Assembly (NCBI GenBank): GCA_018830885.1
Contig: JAHJRI010000220.1
Span: 1-40,512, forward strand
Reading direction: 5' to 3'
Source: a bacterium
Lineage (GTDB): Bacteria > SAR324 > XYD2-FULL-50-16
DNA length: 40,512 bases
A program made the position numbers and the translations under genes. Shown here one piece after another: positions 7,779-17,242 of this stretch. Position 1 is the first letter of the stretch. Each line of letters begins with the position of its first letter. The notes below the pieces were generated by a model. It was not told the origin of the DNA. It did no database searches and was given only the letters and a program-made list of their open reading frames with translations.

Positions 7779-9528
7779 CCTCTAATCTCTCTGAAGAAGG
7801 TCCGGCTGTTGTCTCCGCCGGTTTCTCCCCGGACCCGGGACTGGTTTGAAGCTGGGTCTCCGGCACCGTTTGTTCAGCCGGCACCTCTTTTCTTTCAATC
7901 GGTTGATCGCAAAACGACTGGAAGAAATCCGCCTGCCGTTCCTGCACCTGTTTTTTCCGGGTCAGCAGTTGAAGGGGACTCTGCAGGGCCGCCACCTTTT
8001 CCCTGACCAGATGCCGGGTCAACAGATCTTCCCGGTTCAGGGACCCGCACAGGGCCGGCTCGACAATCGACGGGAAGTAGGGCATCGCTTCCAAGAGGGT
8101 GTCATAGTAGAGCCTGCGGGTGTGCAGGTCCTGGGCGGCCGTCAATCGTTTCGTGAGCATATCTACCAAAGATTCCCCATCAACCTGCTGGCTCAACAGA
8201 CTCGGGTACAATTTGCCGATGATGGCAAGGGTTCTGTCCAGCGCCCAGATCGATTCACCTGTGGCCGACGTCAGCGCCCGGTCCAGGTTGAAGACCGGAT
8301 CATCCGCCGGTGACAGCTGATACCCCAGGCTCAGAGCCCTGGTCGATTCATGGTAGATAATTTCCCGCAGCTGCTTCTGCTTGGGATTGTTGCTGTAGCC
8401 CGCAGCAAAGATCCATTCAAAGGGCACCTGCAGGAATTCATCCTCCGGCCCTGTCCTGCTTGCGGCCGCTTCGGTTGCGGGTTGAGGCGACTTCGGTCCG
8501 GGGCGGAACAGTTGATCTTCAAGGATCTTACCCGCGTTGGCGTACCAGAACGCATTGTCGTCAAACAGATCCAGGGTGCGGTAGCTTTCATCCGACGCAT
8601 AGATGGCGGTTCCAGACGCCGATGTTGTTTCAGTCAGTTCCGGGTATAGGTGTTCCATTTTGTCCAGTGCTACCCGGATCAGTTTTCGTGTGGCTTTCGG
8701 AATGTCCGTGTCATCGGCCCATTTTTCCAGCCAGAACCTTGCCCGGTTTTCCGCAGCTGGTTCGCTGGCTTGATTTTGCTCCTGGGACGCTGCGGTCATC
8801 CGGATCAGGGACAGTTTGATCATCTCTGAAACGCCCAGATTTTCCAACCAGTCGCCAATATTTTCCCTGAGCTCATCCTTCCATTCCGCCAGGTCCTCCG
8901 CATCGTCCTCGGTACAGACATCACCATCCTTTTCATAACAGGTGACCGGATGCTGCATGAACTCCCCGAATGCCTGAACTGTCAGGTACTGCAGGTATTC
9001 GGACAGATCCGGGAAGCGATCGATCAGAAATTCAAGGGCGTTTTCCCGGGCGCCGGTTTCAGGCCGAATAAACACCCGTTCTTCCTGACCGGAGAAAAAG
9101 GATTTGCTTTCAACGGTATAACCCGACTCGGCCATCATGATTTTTTTCAATTCGTCGATAATGACCGCCTTCAGTGCCCATGTTTCGTTCGGGTCCTTCA
9201 ACATGGTATCCAGTCTCGAATTGCAGCTTCTCTGCACGTCCAGGTCATCATTGAACGCAGCGAGAAAAACCACTCCCCGGGTGCCCATCTCCCGTTTAGC
9301 CGGATCAGCCATATATTTGGAGATATGCCGCAGGCTTTTGACGGCTTTGAACTGGAGGTGGGTCGCGCCCTTGTGCCCGACCGGCTTCAGTTCTTCCAGG
9401 GCCTGATGCAGTTCCTGATAGGTGGCATTTTCATTTTCAAATACCAGATGGGTCTTTCTTGCCTGACTGGTGCAGCCGGATTGAAATACCAGACCCAGGG
9501 TCAGAAACAATATGACTAGATACCTCAT
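7759..9528 (-). CDS. Predicted lipoprotein, large, helical, function unknown
   Basis: A start at ATG 9528 (MRYLVILF) is preferred because GAAGG lies 7 bp upstream; an ATG two codons earlier is too close to that site. The signal peptide ends in the lipobox FQSGC, so the 589-residue product is likely lipid-anchored. The body is rich in helix-forming, charged residues with leucine periodicity resembling HEAT-like helical repeats. The C-terminal 50 residues are low-complexity (Pro, Glu, Thr, Ser), suggesting a flexible tail. It lies 19 bp after the barrel gene and overlaps the next lipoprotein gene, so the three are probably translated together and may form one envelope assembly. No family is recognised. 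Confidence 0.72.
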   Translation of the reverse strand: MRYLVILFLTLGLVFQSGCTSQARKTHLVFENENATYQELHQALEELKPVGHKGATHLQFKAVKSLRHISKYMADPAKREMGTRGVVFLAAFNDDLDVQRSCNSRLDTMLKDPNETWALKAVIIDELKKIMMAESGYTVESKSFFSGQEERVFIRPETGARENALEFLIDRFPDLSEYLQYLTVQAFGEFMQHPVTCYEKDGDVCTEDDAEDLAEWKDELRENIGDWLENLGVSEMIKLSLIRMTAASQEQNQASEPAAENRARFWLEKWADDTDIPKATRKLIRVALDKMEHLYPELTETTSASGTAIYASDESYRTLDLFDDNAFWYANAGKILEDQLFRPGPKSPQPATEAAASRTGPEDEFLQVPFEWIFAAGYSNNPKQKQLREIIYHESTRALSLGYQLSPADDPVFNLDRALTSATGESIWALDRTLAIIGKLYPSLLSQQVDGESLVDMLTKRLTAAQDLHTRRLYYDTLLEAMPYFPSIVEPALCGSLNREDLLTRHLVREKVAALQSPLQLLTRKKQVQERQADFFQSFCDQPIERKEVPAEQTVPETQLQTSPGSGEKPAETTAGPSSERLEDEPKPE

Positions 9529-9547
9529 GTCCATACCTTCAGCTGCA

Positions 9548-10666
9548 TTAAAAGTTAAATGAGATTTGGATCGATTGTCGTTTGTCCTCGATATCACCCG
9601 CAACATTCCCGACCTCTTCAGACCAGTTGGCATAGTCTATCTTCATGGGGAAATAGGGGATATTCAGAGAAAGCCCCCAGGTGCCATATTCCCCGTTTCG
9701 ACCGGCTCTGAACGATAATGCGTGATGCGTGTTGGACCGTTTCCACATCCCGATTTCAACCCCCATCTTCAGATTCCGTTTGAAGCTTCGATATTGTGTG
9801 GTCGCTGCGGTCAGGTCCACCCAGTCCATGGCCAGTATCAGGTTGAAACCCGCAAATTCCGATTCCGTGGCAACCCCGACATCCACCGACATGGGAACCT
9901 TCCCGGTGTTACCAAAATCCATGTCGCCGATGTTTTTGACAACCAGCGCCAGTCTGGGTTCCCAGTGGTAATACTTATCCAGAATATAGATGACACCGAT
10001 ATCAGGTGAGGATGCGATTTTGGTGGAAAAATCGTCTTCGAGCTGATCGGAAAAATTGTCATCCAGAAAATCGACCACATGGAGATCCTTGCGCACACCA
10101 TTTCGATTGATGACCTTGTATGAAGCCCCGACGAAAAGCGTTTCGTCCAGAAAATTGAATGCCATCCCGCCAATGGCGCCATACTGCAGATAGCTTAACA
10201 GCTCAAAATACGGCACGGTGGGATTTCTGATCTTGGCGTCAAATCGGAACCCGCTGAAAAGCGAGTATCCCCAGCCGGGTCCGCTGATGCTCAAGGCACT
10301 CAAATTCAGGTCGGCGTAAAACTTTTTGCCTACCATTCTGCCGATGACAGCTGACTGGTCGCTACTGTCTTCCTTACTGAAATCAGTAAAGTTCTGGTTA
10401 AGCGTGGCATTTATCGTCAGGATTTCAACAATATGCTGTTGAAGGGTCTGTAGACCGGCAGGGTTATAAAACAATGCGTTTTCATCGTTCGCCACGGCAA
10501 CAAAGGCATCCCCCATTCCCAGGGCACGAATACTCCGGCGCAGGTATTGAGGCTCGTCCGCGTGCAGAATGGTTCCGCCAAAGACCACCAGTGCCATCAA
10601 CAGGACCAGAGGTCTTATCCAGGGGTGAAAAGCCCGTTTCAGTGGGTAATGTGTCAGCTCAATCAT
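9548..10666 (-). CDS. Outer-membrane beta-barrel protein, PorV/UPF0164-like
   Basis: A 372-residue protein. The ATG at 10666 has AAGG 5 bp upstream, so it is preferred to the GTG at 10672. The N-terminal signal sequence (LVLLMALVVFGGTILHA) is followed by RALGMGDAFVAVANDENALFYNPAGL, split here only for description, a pattern typical of the PorV/UPF0164 and FadL-like barrel families. Alternating hydrophobic strands run to a C-terminus of SIQISFNF, ending in Phe as outer-membrane barrels do. It heads an operon with two lipoproteins. PorV-type proteins can act as substrate shuttles or simple barrels; the role here is unknown. Confidence 0.82.
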   Translation of the reverse strand: MIELTHYPLKRAFHPWIRPLVLLMALVVFGGTILHADEPQYLRRSIRALGMGDAFVAVANDENALFYNPAGLQTLQQHIVEILTINATLNQNFTDFSKEDSSDQSAVIGRMVGKKFYADLNLSALSISGPGWGYSLFSGFRFDAKIRNPTVPYFELLSYLQYGAIGGMAFNFLDETLFVGASYKVINRNGVRKDLHVVDFLDDNFSDQLEDDFSTKIASSPDIGVIYILDKYYHWEPRLALVVKNIGDMDFGNTGKVPMSVDVGVATESEFAGFNLILAMDWVDLTAATTQYRSFKRNLKMGVEIGMWKRSNTHHALSFRAGRNGEYGTWGLSLNIPYFPMKIDYANWSEEVGNVAGDIEDKRQSIQISFNF

Positions 10667-10919
10667 CAACACCTTCTACTCGGTTTTTGAATCGTGGGAT
10701 TTGCAGTTCTGTCGGAAGCGTAGCATATAAAAAACTGATCTGCAAATAGAAGTTCGCGGCAGCCCGGTCAGAGGGATTCAAGAAAAAAAAACATTCACCA
10801 TCCTGGCAAAAAGAATAGAAGGGGAAAAAAAGACTCCATTGACACCTGGCAGCCAACGCCTTATGATTGAAGATCGAGCTGAGCCGGCTCAAGGCCGGAT
10901 TTCCTGTCTTTGTTTTATG

Positions 10920-11125
10920 GTAACAATTCACCTGTATCAGCCCCAAAGGTATTTCAAGAAACGCATGAATCCTCCTGGAAGCCATCCATGGCCTCCAAGG
11001 TTCTTGAAACACAACAGATTCGGGGCTGCGTGGAAATCAAACTGAATAGCTTCCCAACAGGCCTACAGCCCGCCTCAATTCTCAAACAACAACCGAAAAA
11101 TGACCGGTTGTTGCTTAAAAGATAC
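10920..11125 (-). mobile_element. Palindromic MITE, copy B (206 bp)
   Basis: The left end is GTAACAATTCACCTGTAT and the reverse complement of the right end is GTATCTTTTAAGC. It is flanked by the 8-bp near-duplication GTTTTATG (10912-10919) and GTTTTATT (11126-11133). The interior holds the conserved core in reverse orientation between GCCCC-type arms. Beyond the core it shares a tail of about 75 bp with copy C. It lies in the divergent gap before the ABC exporter gene, ending 38 bp before that start codon. Its reading frames are by-products of the repeat. Confidence 0.8.
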
Positions 11126-11163
11126 GTTTTATTTTGAATCATGAAACCCCCTGAAAGATTTCC

Positions 11164-12972
11164 ATGGCAGAAGCGGATCCAAAACCCAGTGATAATTTAA
11201 AAATACTGCTTTCCATCCTGCATTTCATCACACCTTATAAGACCCGAACGATTGTTGCGGGATTGGCGCTGATTTTCACCGCCGGTATCTCGCTTTCATT
11301 TGGGCAGGGATTCCGGTTGATGGTAGATGAAGGATTTGCCCTGGGATCACAAGTCCATTTAACCCAGGTGGTGGGGTTGTTCTTTGTGCTGGTATTCCTG
11401 CTGGCCTGCGGATCTGTGACGCGGTTCTATCTGGTATCATGGATCGGAGAACGGGTCACGGCCGATATTCGGATCGCTGTGTTCAATCACATCATTGAAC
11501 TCCATCCCGGTTTCTTTGAAACAAACAAAAGCAGTGAAATTCAATCACGGATTACCACCGATACAACGCTCCTGCAGTCTTTAATCGGCTCATCGGTTTC
11601 CATGGCGTTGAGAAATATGCTGATGTCCATCGGTGGGATCATCTGGCTGTTTATTACCAATGCAAAACTGACATTGATTGTACTGGTTTCCGTTCCCCTG
11701 GTGATTACACCGATCCTGATTTTTGGTCGACGGGTCAGGAAGCTGTCAAAAAGCTCCCAGGCAGAGATCGCCCATGTGGGTTCCTACGTTGGCGAATCCC
11801 TGCAGAACATTAAAACGGTGCAGGGGTACAACCACCAGGCCCTGGATATCCGGAATTTTTCGGAGCAGGTCGAGATCGCTTTCAACGTCGCCCTTCACCG
11901 CATCCGTCAGCGGGCATGGCTGATCGCGGCCGTGATGATGCTGGTCTTCAGTGCAATCATAATGATGATGTGGGTGGGTGGACAGGATGTGATGACAGGC
12001 CAGATCACCAAAGGGGAACTGGTTGCTTTTGTATTCTATTCCATCATCGTCGGCTCGTCAGTGGCCTCCGTCAGTCAACTCATCGGGGAGCTGCAGAGGG
12101 CCGCCGGCGCTACCGAACGGCTCATGGAACTGCTCTACGCGAAAAACCGGATCCTGCCACCGAGCCATGAGCCAGCAACATTCGCCACACCGGTCAACGG
12201 TTTGATTGAACTGAAGAATATCACCTTTGCCTATCCCTCCCGCCTGGAAGATCCCGCTGTCAAGGGGTTAAGCCTGAGAGTGGAGCCAGGGAAAAGCCTG
12301 GCGCTGGTCGGTCCTTCCGGTGGTGGCAAGACGACCCTGTTTGAATTGCTGTTGCGTTTTTACGACACCCAGGAAGGGGAGATACTATTTGATGGGTTGA
12401 ACATCAAGGATCTGGACCCCAAAGAGCTGCGAAGCCATATCGCCATTGTCCCGCAACAGCCGGCACTGTTCAGCACAAGTGTCTGGAACAATATCCTGTA
12501 TGGAAGGCCGGATGCGACCACGGAGCAGGTCCACGCTGCTGCCAGGGCTGCGTTTGCCACTGAATTCATCGAACGATTGCCTGAACAGTATGATACCTAT
12601 CTGGGAGAGTCCGGTGTCCGTCTGTCCGGTGGCCAGCGACAACGCATCGCCATAGCCAGGGCCGTTCTCAAGGATCCTGAAATCCTGTTGCTGGATGAGG
12701 CCACCAGCGCCCTGGATGCAGAAAGCGAGCATATGGTCCAGCTGGCACTGGATCATCTGATGAGAAACAGAACCACGATTGTGATTGCCCATCGCCTGGC
12801 CACTGTGCAGAATGTCAATCAAATTGCGGTGATGGACGCCGGTCAGATCATCGATATTGGCACACACGCGCAACTGGTCCAATCTTCCCCGCTTTACGCC
12901 CGCCTGGCCGAACTGCAATTTAAAACCAACGGACTCGACATGGAAAAGCGCAGCAGGGGATCCACCTGTTAA
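11164..12972 (+). CDS. ABC exporter, MsbA-like transmembrane plus ATPase half-transporter
   Basis: A 602-residue fused half-transporter. Residues 1 to about 325 form a type-I exporter membrane domain with six hydrophobic segments. The ATPase follows with Walker A GPSGGGKTT (about residue 385), Q-loop in VPQQPALF, signature LSGGQRQRIAIARA, Walker B ILLLDEATSALD and H-loop IAHRLATV. The length and order match the MsbA/lipid-exporter group, which export lipids or hydrophobic compounds as homodimers. There is no clear Shine-Dalgarno. A palindromic mobile element ends 38 bp upstream of the start, so the promoter or leader may be altered. The substrate is not determinable. Confidence 0.9.
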   Translation: MAEADPKPSDNLKILLSILHFITPYKTRTIVAGLALIFTAGISLSFGQGFRLMVDEGFALGSQVHLTQVVGLFFVLVFLLACGSVTRFYLVSWIGERVTADIRIAVFNHIIELHPGFFETNKSSEIQSRITTDTTLLQSLIGSSVSMALRNMLMSIGGIIWLFITNAKLTLIVLVSVPLVITPILIFGRRVRKLSKSSQAEIAHVGSYVGESLQNIKTVQGYNHQALDIRNFSEQVEIAFNVALHRIRQRAWLIAAVMMLVFSAIIMMMWVGGQDVMTGQITKGELVAFVFYSIIVGSSVASVSQLIGELQRAAGATERLMELLYAKNRILPPSHEPATFATPVNGLIELKNITFAYPSRLEDPAVKGLSLRVEPGKSLALVGPSGGGKTTLFELLLRFYDTQEGEILFDGLNIKDLDPKELRSHIAIVPQQPALFSTSVWNNILYGRPDATTEQVHAAARAAFATEFIERLPEQYDTYLGESGVRLSGGQRQRIAIARAVLKDPEILLLDEATSALDAESEHMVQLALDHLMRNRTTIVIAHRLATVQNVNQIAVMDAGQIIDIGTHAQLVQSSPLYARLAELQFKTNGLDMEKRSRGSTC

Positions 12973-13062
12973 ATGGGTGAAAACCAACCATCAAGCTCAA
13001 TAAAAACAGCGCTTTGATGGCTTCCTCTACCATTTAAAACCGGGTGAAATCAGGACAACCGA

Positions 13063-13209
13063 TTGAAAGAAAACCTGATGTTAAAACAGCCTGACGTGCA
13101 TATGATTCCTGAAGATGCCGTGAAGGCTCACCAGGAAATAAAAGCCAGGCAGATGTTTCCTGTCCATTGGGGAACCTTCAATCTGGTTTTCCCCGTCCTG
13201 CCCGGTTGA
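13063..13209 (+). pseudogene. C-terminal relic of a metallo-beta-lactamase-fold hydrolase (COG2220-like)
   Basis: In the frame from TTG 13063 to TGA 13207-13209 the translation includes HMIPEDAVKAHQEIKARQMF and PVHWGTFNL. This is the C-terminal signature (MxPEdAVxAHqdlxAxxxxPvHwGTFxL) of MBL-fold hydrolases such as NAPE-PLD and UlaG-like proteins. Only about 45 residues remain. The rest of the domain, with the HxHxDH metal site, is absent upstream, where the ABC exporter gene ends at 12972. It stops before the usual HPW-E-P tail. Mobile element C lies 31 bp downstream. I read it as a gene remnant. Confidence 0.6.
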
Positions 13210-13240
13210 TTCCCAGTTGATTGTAAAGGATAGCGGAACG

Positions 13241-13460
13241 GTAACTATTCACCTGTATACGCCCCAAAGGTATTGTGTTTCAAGAAACGCATGAATCCTC
13301 CTGGAGTTCCTGGAAGCCATCCATGGCTTCCAAGGTTCTTGAAACACAATACCTTCGGGGCTGAGCGGAAATTGAACTGAATAGCTTTCCAGAGGACCTG
13401 CAGCCCGCCCCAATTCTTGAATAACAACTAAAAACCAACTGGTTGTTACTTAATAGATAC
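13241..13460 (-). mobile_element. Palindromic MITE, copy C (220 bp) with perfect 8-bp target duplication
   Basis: The element begins GTAACTATTCACC and its other end, reverse-complemented, begins GTATCTATTAAG. It is flanked by exact direct repeats GCGGAACG at 13233-13240 and 13461-13468. Inside, CGCCCCAAAGGTATTGTG with TTTCAAGAA pairs with its complement ending in ATACCTTCGGGGC, enclosing the conserved core in reverse orientation (GAATCCTCCTGGAG, then GGAAGCCATCCATGGCTTCC). There is no coding capacity for a transposase. Ends starting GTAA with 8-bp duplications match what is known for IS66-family elements, so a non-autonomous IS66-type derivative is the likeliest identity. Confidence 0.85.
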
Positions 13461-13470
13461 GCGGAACGAT

Positions 13471-14973
13471 TCATCCCATTTCTGGAGCCGACCATGGTCG
13501 TGCTTTTTCCAATTGGGCCGCTAATTGAAATAAGGAAGACTCATCCGCGTAACGACCAACAAACTGGACACCCATCGGCAAACCGCTTTCTGTCAGGCGA
13601 GCTGGGATCGACATAGCCGGCAACCCCGTCACATTGGCAATTGGGGTCAGTGGCATCTGTGGCCCCACAATTGAATCGATCAAATCGCTCATGATGCTTT
13701 TTGTGCGTTCCCGATTGCTGAACAACACCTTACCAGCCGCTGATGAGGCTACTTTCATTGCGATGCGGTCCTTGACTTCAGGTTCCAATGCGCCAACTTT
13801 CACAGGCGGCTGTCCCAGTGTCGGCGTCAGAAACATGTGATACTGGCTCAGTATTCTGTCCATGGCAACACCTGCATCACGCCAGGCCTCCTTCGCCCTG
13901 ATAAAGTCAACCACATTTAAATTCCTGCCAATGGCGCCCAAAGCCAGATTCTGCAATTCAATCGTTTTTTTATTCACCGGACGCTTGAAATCATCTCTGA
14001 TCTCTTCAAGTTTGGCTGCTACGTGAGCGCTCATGATAACCAGTTCATTCAGAATAACCACTTTCTCATCAAAACCAGGATCGACTTCCTCGACCTGGTG
14101 TCCCATATTCACCAGCAATGATACGGTTTCTTCCACCGCTTTTTTGCACTCCTGATGAATCTCTCGACCATAAACGGGACGAAGGGAGTAAGCGATTCGA
14201 AACGTTGCGGGGGGTTGACTGACTTCCTGCAGAAAAGGACGTTTCGGCAGTGGCGCAGTGTAAGGAGAGCCCGGGTCAGGGCCCGATACGGCGTCCAGTA
14301 TGGCGGCACTGTCCCTGACTGACCGCGTCAGGACATGGCTGGTGGACATACCGCTCCACTCTTCTCTGAAATTGGGTCCCACCGGATTTCTACCGCGACT
14401 GGGCTTTAACCCGAACAACCCGCAATAGGAGGCCGGCACGCGGATGGAACCGCCCTCATCCGTGCCGGAGGCTATTGGAACGATACGTGCTGCCACCGCT
14501 GAAGCTGAACCACCGCTGGATCCCCCACTTGAATAATCCGTATTCCAGGGATTTCGGGTCGCACCAAATGCCCTGGGTTCTGTAATGTAGCCCATTTTAA
14601 ACTCAGGCGTATTGGTCTTGCCGATAACAATCAGGCCGGCTTTTTTAAATCGACGGACAATTTCCGCGTCGTAATCTGAAATGACCCCTTTCAGTGCTTC
14701 ACACCCCTGGCTCATCGGCACCCCCAAAAAGGCGTGATGAACATCCTTTAACAGCATTGGAACCCCGGCAAATGGACTTTCTTTTTGAATTTCCTTGATT
14801 TGCGGTTTCACCAGATCGACCATGGGCGTAATAATGGCATTCAACTTAGGATTCTGTTCTTCCGCGCAGCGAATCGCTTCCTCACAGACCTCCTCGGCAC
14901 TCACGTCTCCATTGCGAATCAATTCCGCCAGGCCAAGTCCATCAAGCGCCTTATATTCTTTTATCCGGCTCAT
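13471..14973 (-). CDS. Amidase signature family hydrolase
   Basis: A 500-residue amidase. The Ser-cisSer-Lys catalytic triad is visible: Lys76 in PMLLKDVHH, Ser153 in [11 protein letters not shown] and Ser176 in [14 protein letters not shown]. The last motif has Glu where GTDTGGSIR or GTDIGGSIR is usual. AGGAG lies 6 bp before the ATG. Such enzymes hydrolyse carboxamides, acyl-amides or carbamates in the cytosol. GatA is less likely because no gatB/gatC is adjacent and the length slightly exceeds the usual. Mobile element C lies just past its stop codon. The substrate is unknown. Confidence 0.9.
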   Translation of the reverse strand: MSRIKEYKALDGLGLAELIRNGDVSAEEVCEEAIRCAEEQNPKLNAIITPMVDLVKPQIKEIQKESPFAGVPMLLKDVHHAFLGVPMSQGCEALKGVISDYDAEIVRRFKKAGLIVIGKTNTPEFKMGYITEPRAFGATRNPWNTDYSSGGSSGGSASAVAARIVPIASGTDEGGSIRVPASYCGLFGLKPSRGRNPVGPNFREEWSGMSTSHVLTRSVRDSAAILDAVSGPDPGSPYTAPLPKRPFLQEVSQPPATFRIAYSLRPVYGREIHQECKKAVEETVSLLVNMGHQVEEVDPGFDEKVVILNELVIMSAHVAAKLEEIRDDFKRPVNKKTIELQNLALGAIGRNLNVVDFIRAKEAWRDAGVAMDRILSQYHMFLTPTLGQPPVKVGALEPEVKDRIAMKVASSAAGKVLFSNRERTKSIMSDLIDSIVGPQMPLTPIANVTGLPAMSIPARLTESGLPMGVQFVGRYADESSLFQLAAQLEKARPWSAPEMG

Positions 14974-15303
14974 ATGTCTCTCCTATCTGCAGTTAAAAAT
15001 GAACTACCCCGCCACGGGCGAGAAGTGAAACTTACAGCTTCGAAGGGGGTATTATCCCCATACTGCCCATTAAAGAGGTGATCGTTAGGCGTTACGTTCC
15101 ATATCTTAAGATTGCTTTACCGTTTTTCATCCATTTTGGCTATCCATCATGCGCAGGTTGCCTCAAAAAATCGAATATGCGACCGCTAGGGTGATCGACC
15201 TTATCAGTGGCATGGATAAAACCGGAACGGTTGACTGGTTTGCGCAGACCGTTTCGAGATGCCCGCTTGAAAGCTGACAGGAAGGCGCGAAAGGCCGGGT
15301 GGC
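14974..15303. other. Intergenic region, no gene recognised
   Basis: This 330-bp gap holds the amidase leader and no convincing gene. One stretch (about 14997-15110) begins GAACTACCCCGCCACGGGCG and contains GGGGTATTATCCCC. It resembles the terminal sequences often seen at IS200/IS605-type element ends, but I cannot confirm this. A 63-codon minus-strand reading frame at 15140-15331 overlaps the next gene's end and has no supporting features. Confidence 0.3.
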
Positions 15304-15723
15304 TCAGGCTGATGCAGCCTTGGCCTTCCACTCTTTGGTTTTGTTTTCCCTGATAAACGTCTCCATCGGCGAATCTGCGGGAAACTGTTCATTATACGCG
15401 GCCATTCTTTCGTCAAAGGCATTGATCACAAATTCGGCAAAATCGGCGTGCAGGGTCCCCGGATGGCATAAAAACCATTCTTCCTGATCAAAACGCCTGA
15501 ATGCCTGTTCGAAATCAAGTTCGAAGTCCGTTTTTTCGAAGTCTCGCCGCTCCCCAAGGGAAGAAACATGGTCACTGATCGGAACATCTGTCATCGTGAT
15601 TTCGTTTCTTACGATTGAACAGATCCAGGACCCGTCTGCCGATTTTCTGCCATGAATGGCGATACTGAAACCTTGAGCCATTGCTTTGACCAGTATTTCC
15701 GATTTTTCTGTCTGATTGTCCAT
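15304..15723 (-). CDS. Hypothetical protein, 139 aa
   Basis: A soluble, acidic protein without signal peptide or membrane segment. It contains aromatic-rich stretches (FRRFDQEEWFLCHPGTLHADF) and ends in an Ala/Lys-rich tail. No Shine-Dalgarno is evident at ATG 15723, and ATG 15681 is an alternative. It lies between the amidase and the bactofilin-like gene, with gaps of about 330 and 167 bp, so it may stand alone. The family is not recognised. Confidence 0.5.
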   Translation of the reverse strand: MDNQTEKSEILVKAMAQGFSIAIHGRKSADGSWICSIVRNEITMTDVPISDHVSSLGERRDFEKTDFELDFEQAFRRFDQEEWFLCHPGTLHADFAEFVINAFDERMAAYNEQFPADSPMETFIRENKTKEWKAKAASA

Positions 15724-15835
15724 GTGCCATTTTGTTTATGGTTTTAAAAACAGGTTGAGGCTCTATGGTGACTGAAAATCCTTGCCATGACCACCCTGTT
15801 TCTTGAAATAAGGGGACATGGGACCGTGTGAGGAG

Positions 15836-15862
15836 ACGCTGATTCCCGCTGGGAATCAGCGT
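15836..15862. terminator. Perfect GC-rich hairpin downstream of the bactofilin-like gene
   Basis: ACGCTGATTCCC, loop GCT, GGGAATCAGCGT forms a perfect 12-bp stem with a 3-nt loop. It sits 28 bp past the stop of the minus-strand gene 15891-17012 and before the next minus-strand gene. No T-run follows on either strand, so it could be a weak terminator or an mRNA 3' end stabiliser. Confidence 0.5.
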
Positions 15863-15890
15863 TATATCGCTTACGGTCAATTCAACCGGG

Positions 15891-17012
15891 CTACTGGGCA
15901 GCCTTTTTGTTGAGCAGCCCGGCGAGAATCAATCCGCAACCGATACTGGAGGTGAAAACCAGCAGCAGCATACCCAGGATCGGAATCAAACTGAGCAGGG
16001 TGTAGGGAATCACGCCCAGCAGAAAGTAAAGATACCGGCTCCTGATATTCAGGTTAAACCGGTTGGCCAGATAACTGCCGATCATGGTGAGTCCCAGGAT
16101 TTTTGTCAAAAATAGAATGGGCATGAAGGCCAGAAGCATTGCAATCGCCAGGGGCAGGGTGATCAGCAGCAAAATCGCCACGACAAAAGCGGATGGATAC
16201 ACAAACATCGGGAGTAACCCCCAGAGTGAATGGGTCAGGATTTCCCGACGGGTGGTCTGTTTTTCCAGCAGCTTTGTCAGGGGAAAAAGCAGGATCAGCA
16301 GCCCGAATACGATGAAAGAGAGCTTGAACAGCAACGACAGCCAGATGGATGGATGGATGATCCGCTGGTTAAAAAATTTGCTGAATCTCCCATCTTCATT
16401 TTTTTCAAACTTGATCCGGCCGGATACCCGGGACGCTTCTTCCGCGCTGAGCTCATGATCGGAATAGTAGGTCAGGTTCCCCACAATTTTTCCCTGCTCC
16501 GGAATTTGCAGCTGCCCCGCGTAGACCGTGACATCCCCCTGAATCTCGTTCTGGATGGATATTTCAGCCGCACCAACGTAGAGGTTTCCCGTCGTTTTAC
16601 CCAGCAGGGTCACTTTTCTGGCTCCGATAAAACTGTCACCCATCCGTTGACTGGTCTCACTGAAAAAAACCTGTTCCGCTGCAAGAAAACTGGTTCCCTT
16701 GACGACACCATTGATATGAATCTTACGGCCGGCGGCTTTCACACCGTTACTGACACTGCCGTTGACATTAATGTCCCGGGCAAAACCGTTCAGTGCCAGG
16801 TCGGAACTGCCTGAAAAATCGATCTGTTCACAGAAAAAAAACAGGTCTCTGGCTTTTCCCTTGAAATCAAGGGTTTGTCCTGAAAACAGGTAGTCTTCCT
16901 GGTATTGACGGGTCTCAATTAAATCCCGCTCTGAAATTCTCAGCTCTATCGCGTTGAGATTGCTGTTCCAGAACATCAGAACAAACAGCATGAGCAGCCA
17001 TTTGGTTTTCAT
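15891..17012 (-). CDS. Exported bactofilin-like repeat domain with C-terminal membrane segments
   Basis: A start at ATG 17012 is preferred because GGAGG lies about 6 bp upstream; the frame is open to 17042. The 373-residue product has a signal peptide (WLLMLFVLMFWNSNLNA). An extended right-handed beta-helix-like region at residues 40-190 has short repeats such as INVNGSVSNGV, IHINGVVKG, VTLLGKTTGNLYVGA and IQGDVTVYAG, like bactofilins (polymer-forming cytoskeletal family). About four hydrophobic segments follow. Ordinary bactofilins are cytoplasmic and lack these parts, so this is an envelope variant of unknown role. It lies upstream of the unknown 139-aa gene, ending at a strong hairpin. Confidence 0.72.
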   Translation of the reverse strand: MKTKWLLMLFVLMFWNSNLNAIELRISERDLIETRQYQEDYLFSGQTLDFKGKARDLFFFCEQIDFSGSSDLALNGFARDINVNGSVSNGVKAAGRKIHINGVVKGTSFLAAEQVFFSETSQRMGDSFIGARKVTLLGKTTGNLYVGAAEISIQNEIQGDVTVYAGQLQIPEQGKIVGNLTYYSDHELSAEEASRVSGRIKFEKNEDGRFSKFFNQRIIHPSIWLSLLFKLSFIVFGLLILLFPLTKLLEKQTTRREILTHSLWGLLPMFVYPSAFVVAILLLITLPLAIAMLLAFMPILFLTKILGLTMIGSYLANRFNLNIRSRYLYFLLGVIPYTLLSLIPILGMLLLVFTSSIGCGLILAGLLNKKAAQ

Positions 17013-17242
17013 CTTCTCCTCCATTTTTAAAAAACCCCCCAAAGGGGCGTCCGGCGTTTCATCCGGAAAGGGTCAAATATCGGCATGCTTAACCGGAAGC
17101 CGGGGTTGATTGCAATATAAAGATCGTTCGGGTATTACGGTTATCAATATGCCAATCCCGGTTCCGCCTGACTATTAAATCAGGATGAGCGGAGGCGGTT
17201 TCGGACGAATGGTTCGAAACACCGGTTGAATGGTTGTCGGCA

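Noticed and set aside
13245..13427. Small protein genes within the palindromic elements
   Set aside because: Similar peptides from copies B, C and D arise because the DNA repeats; frames differ in start and have no ribosome sites.
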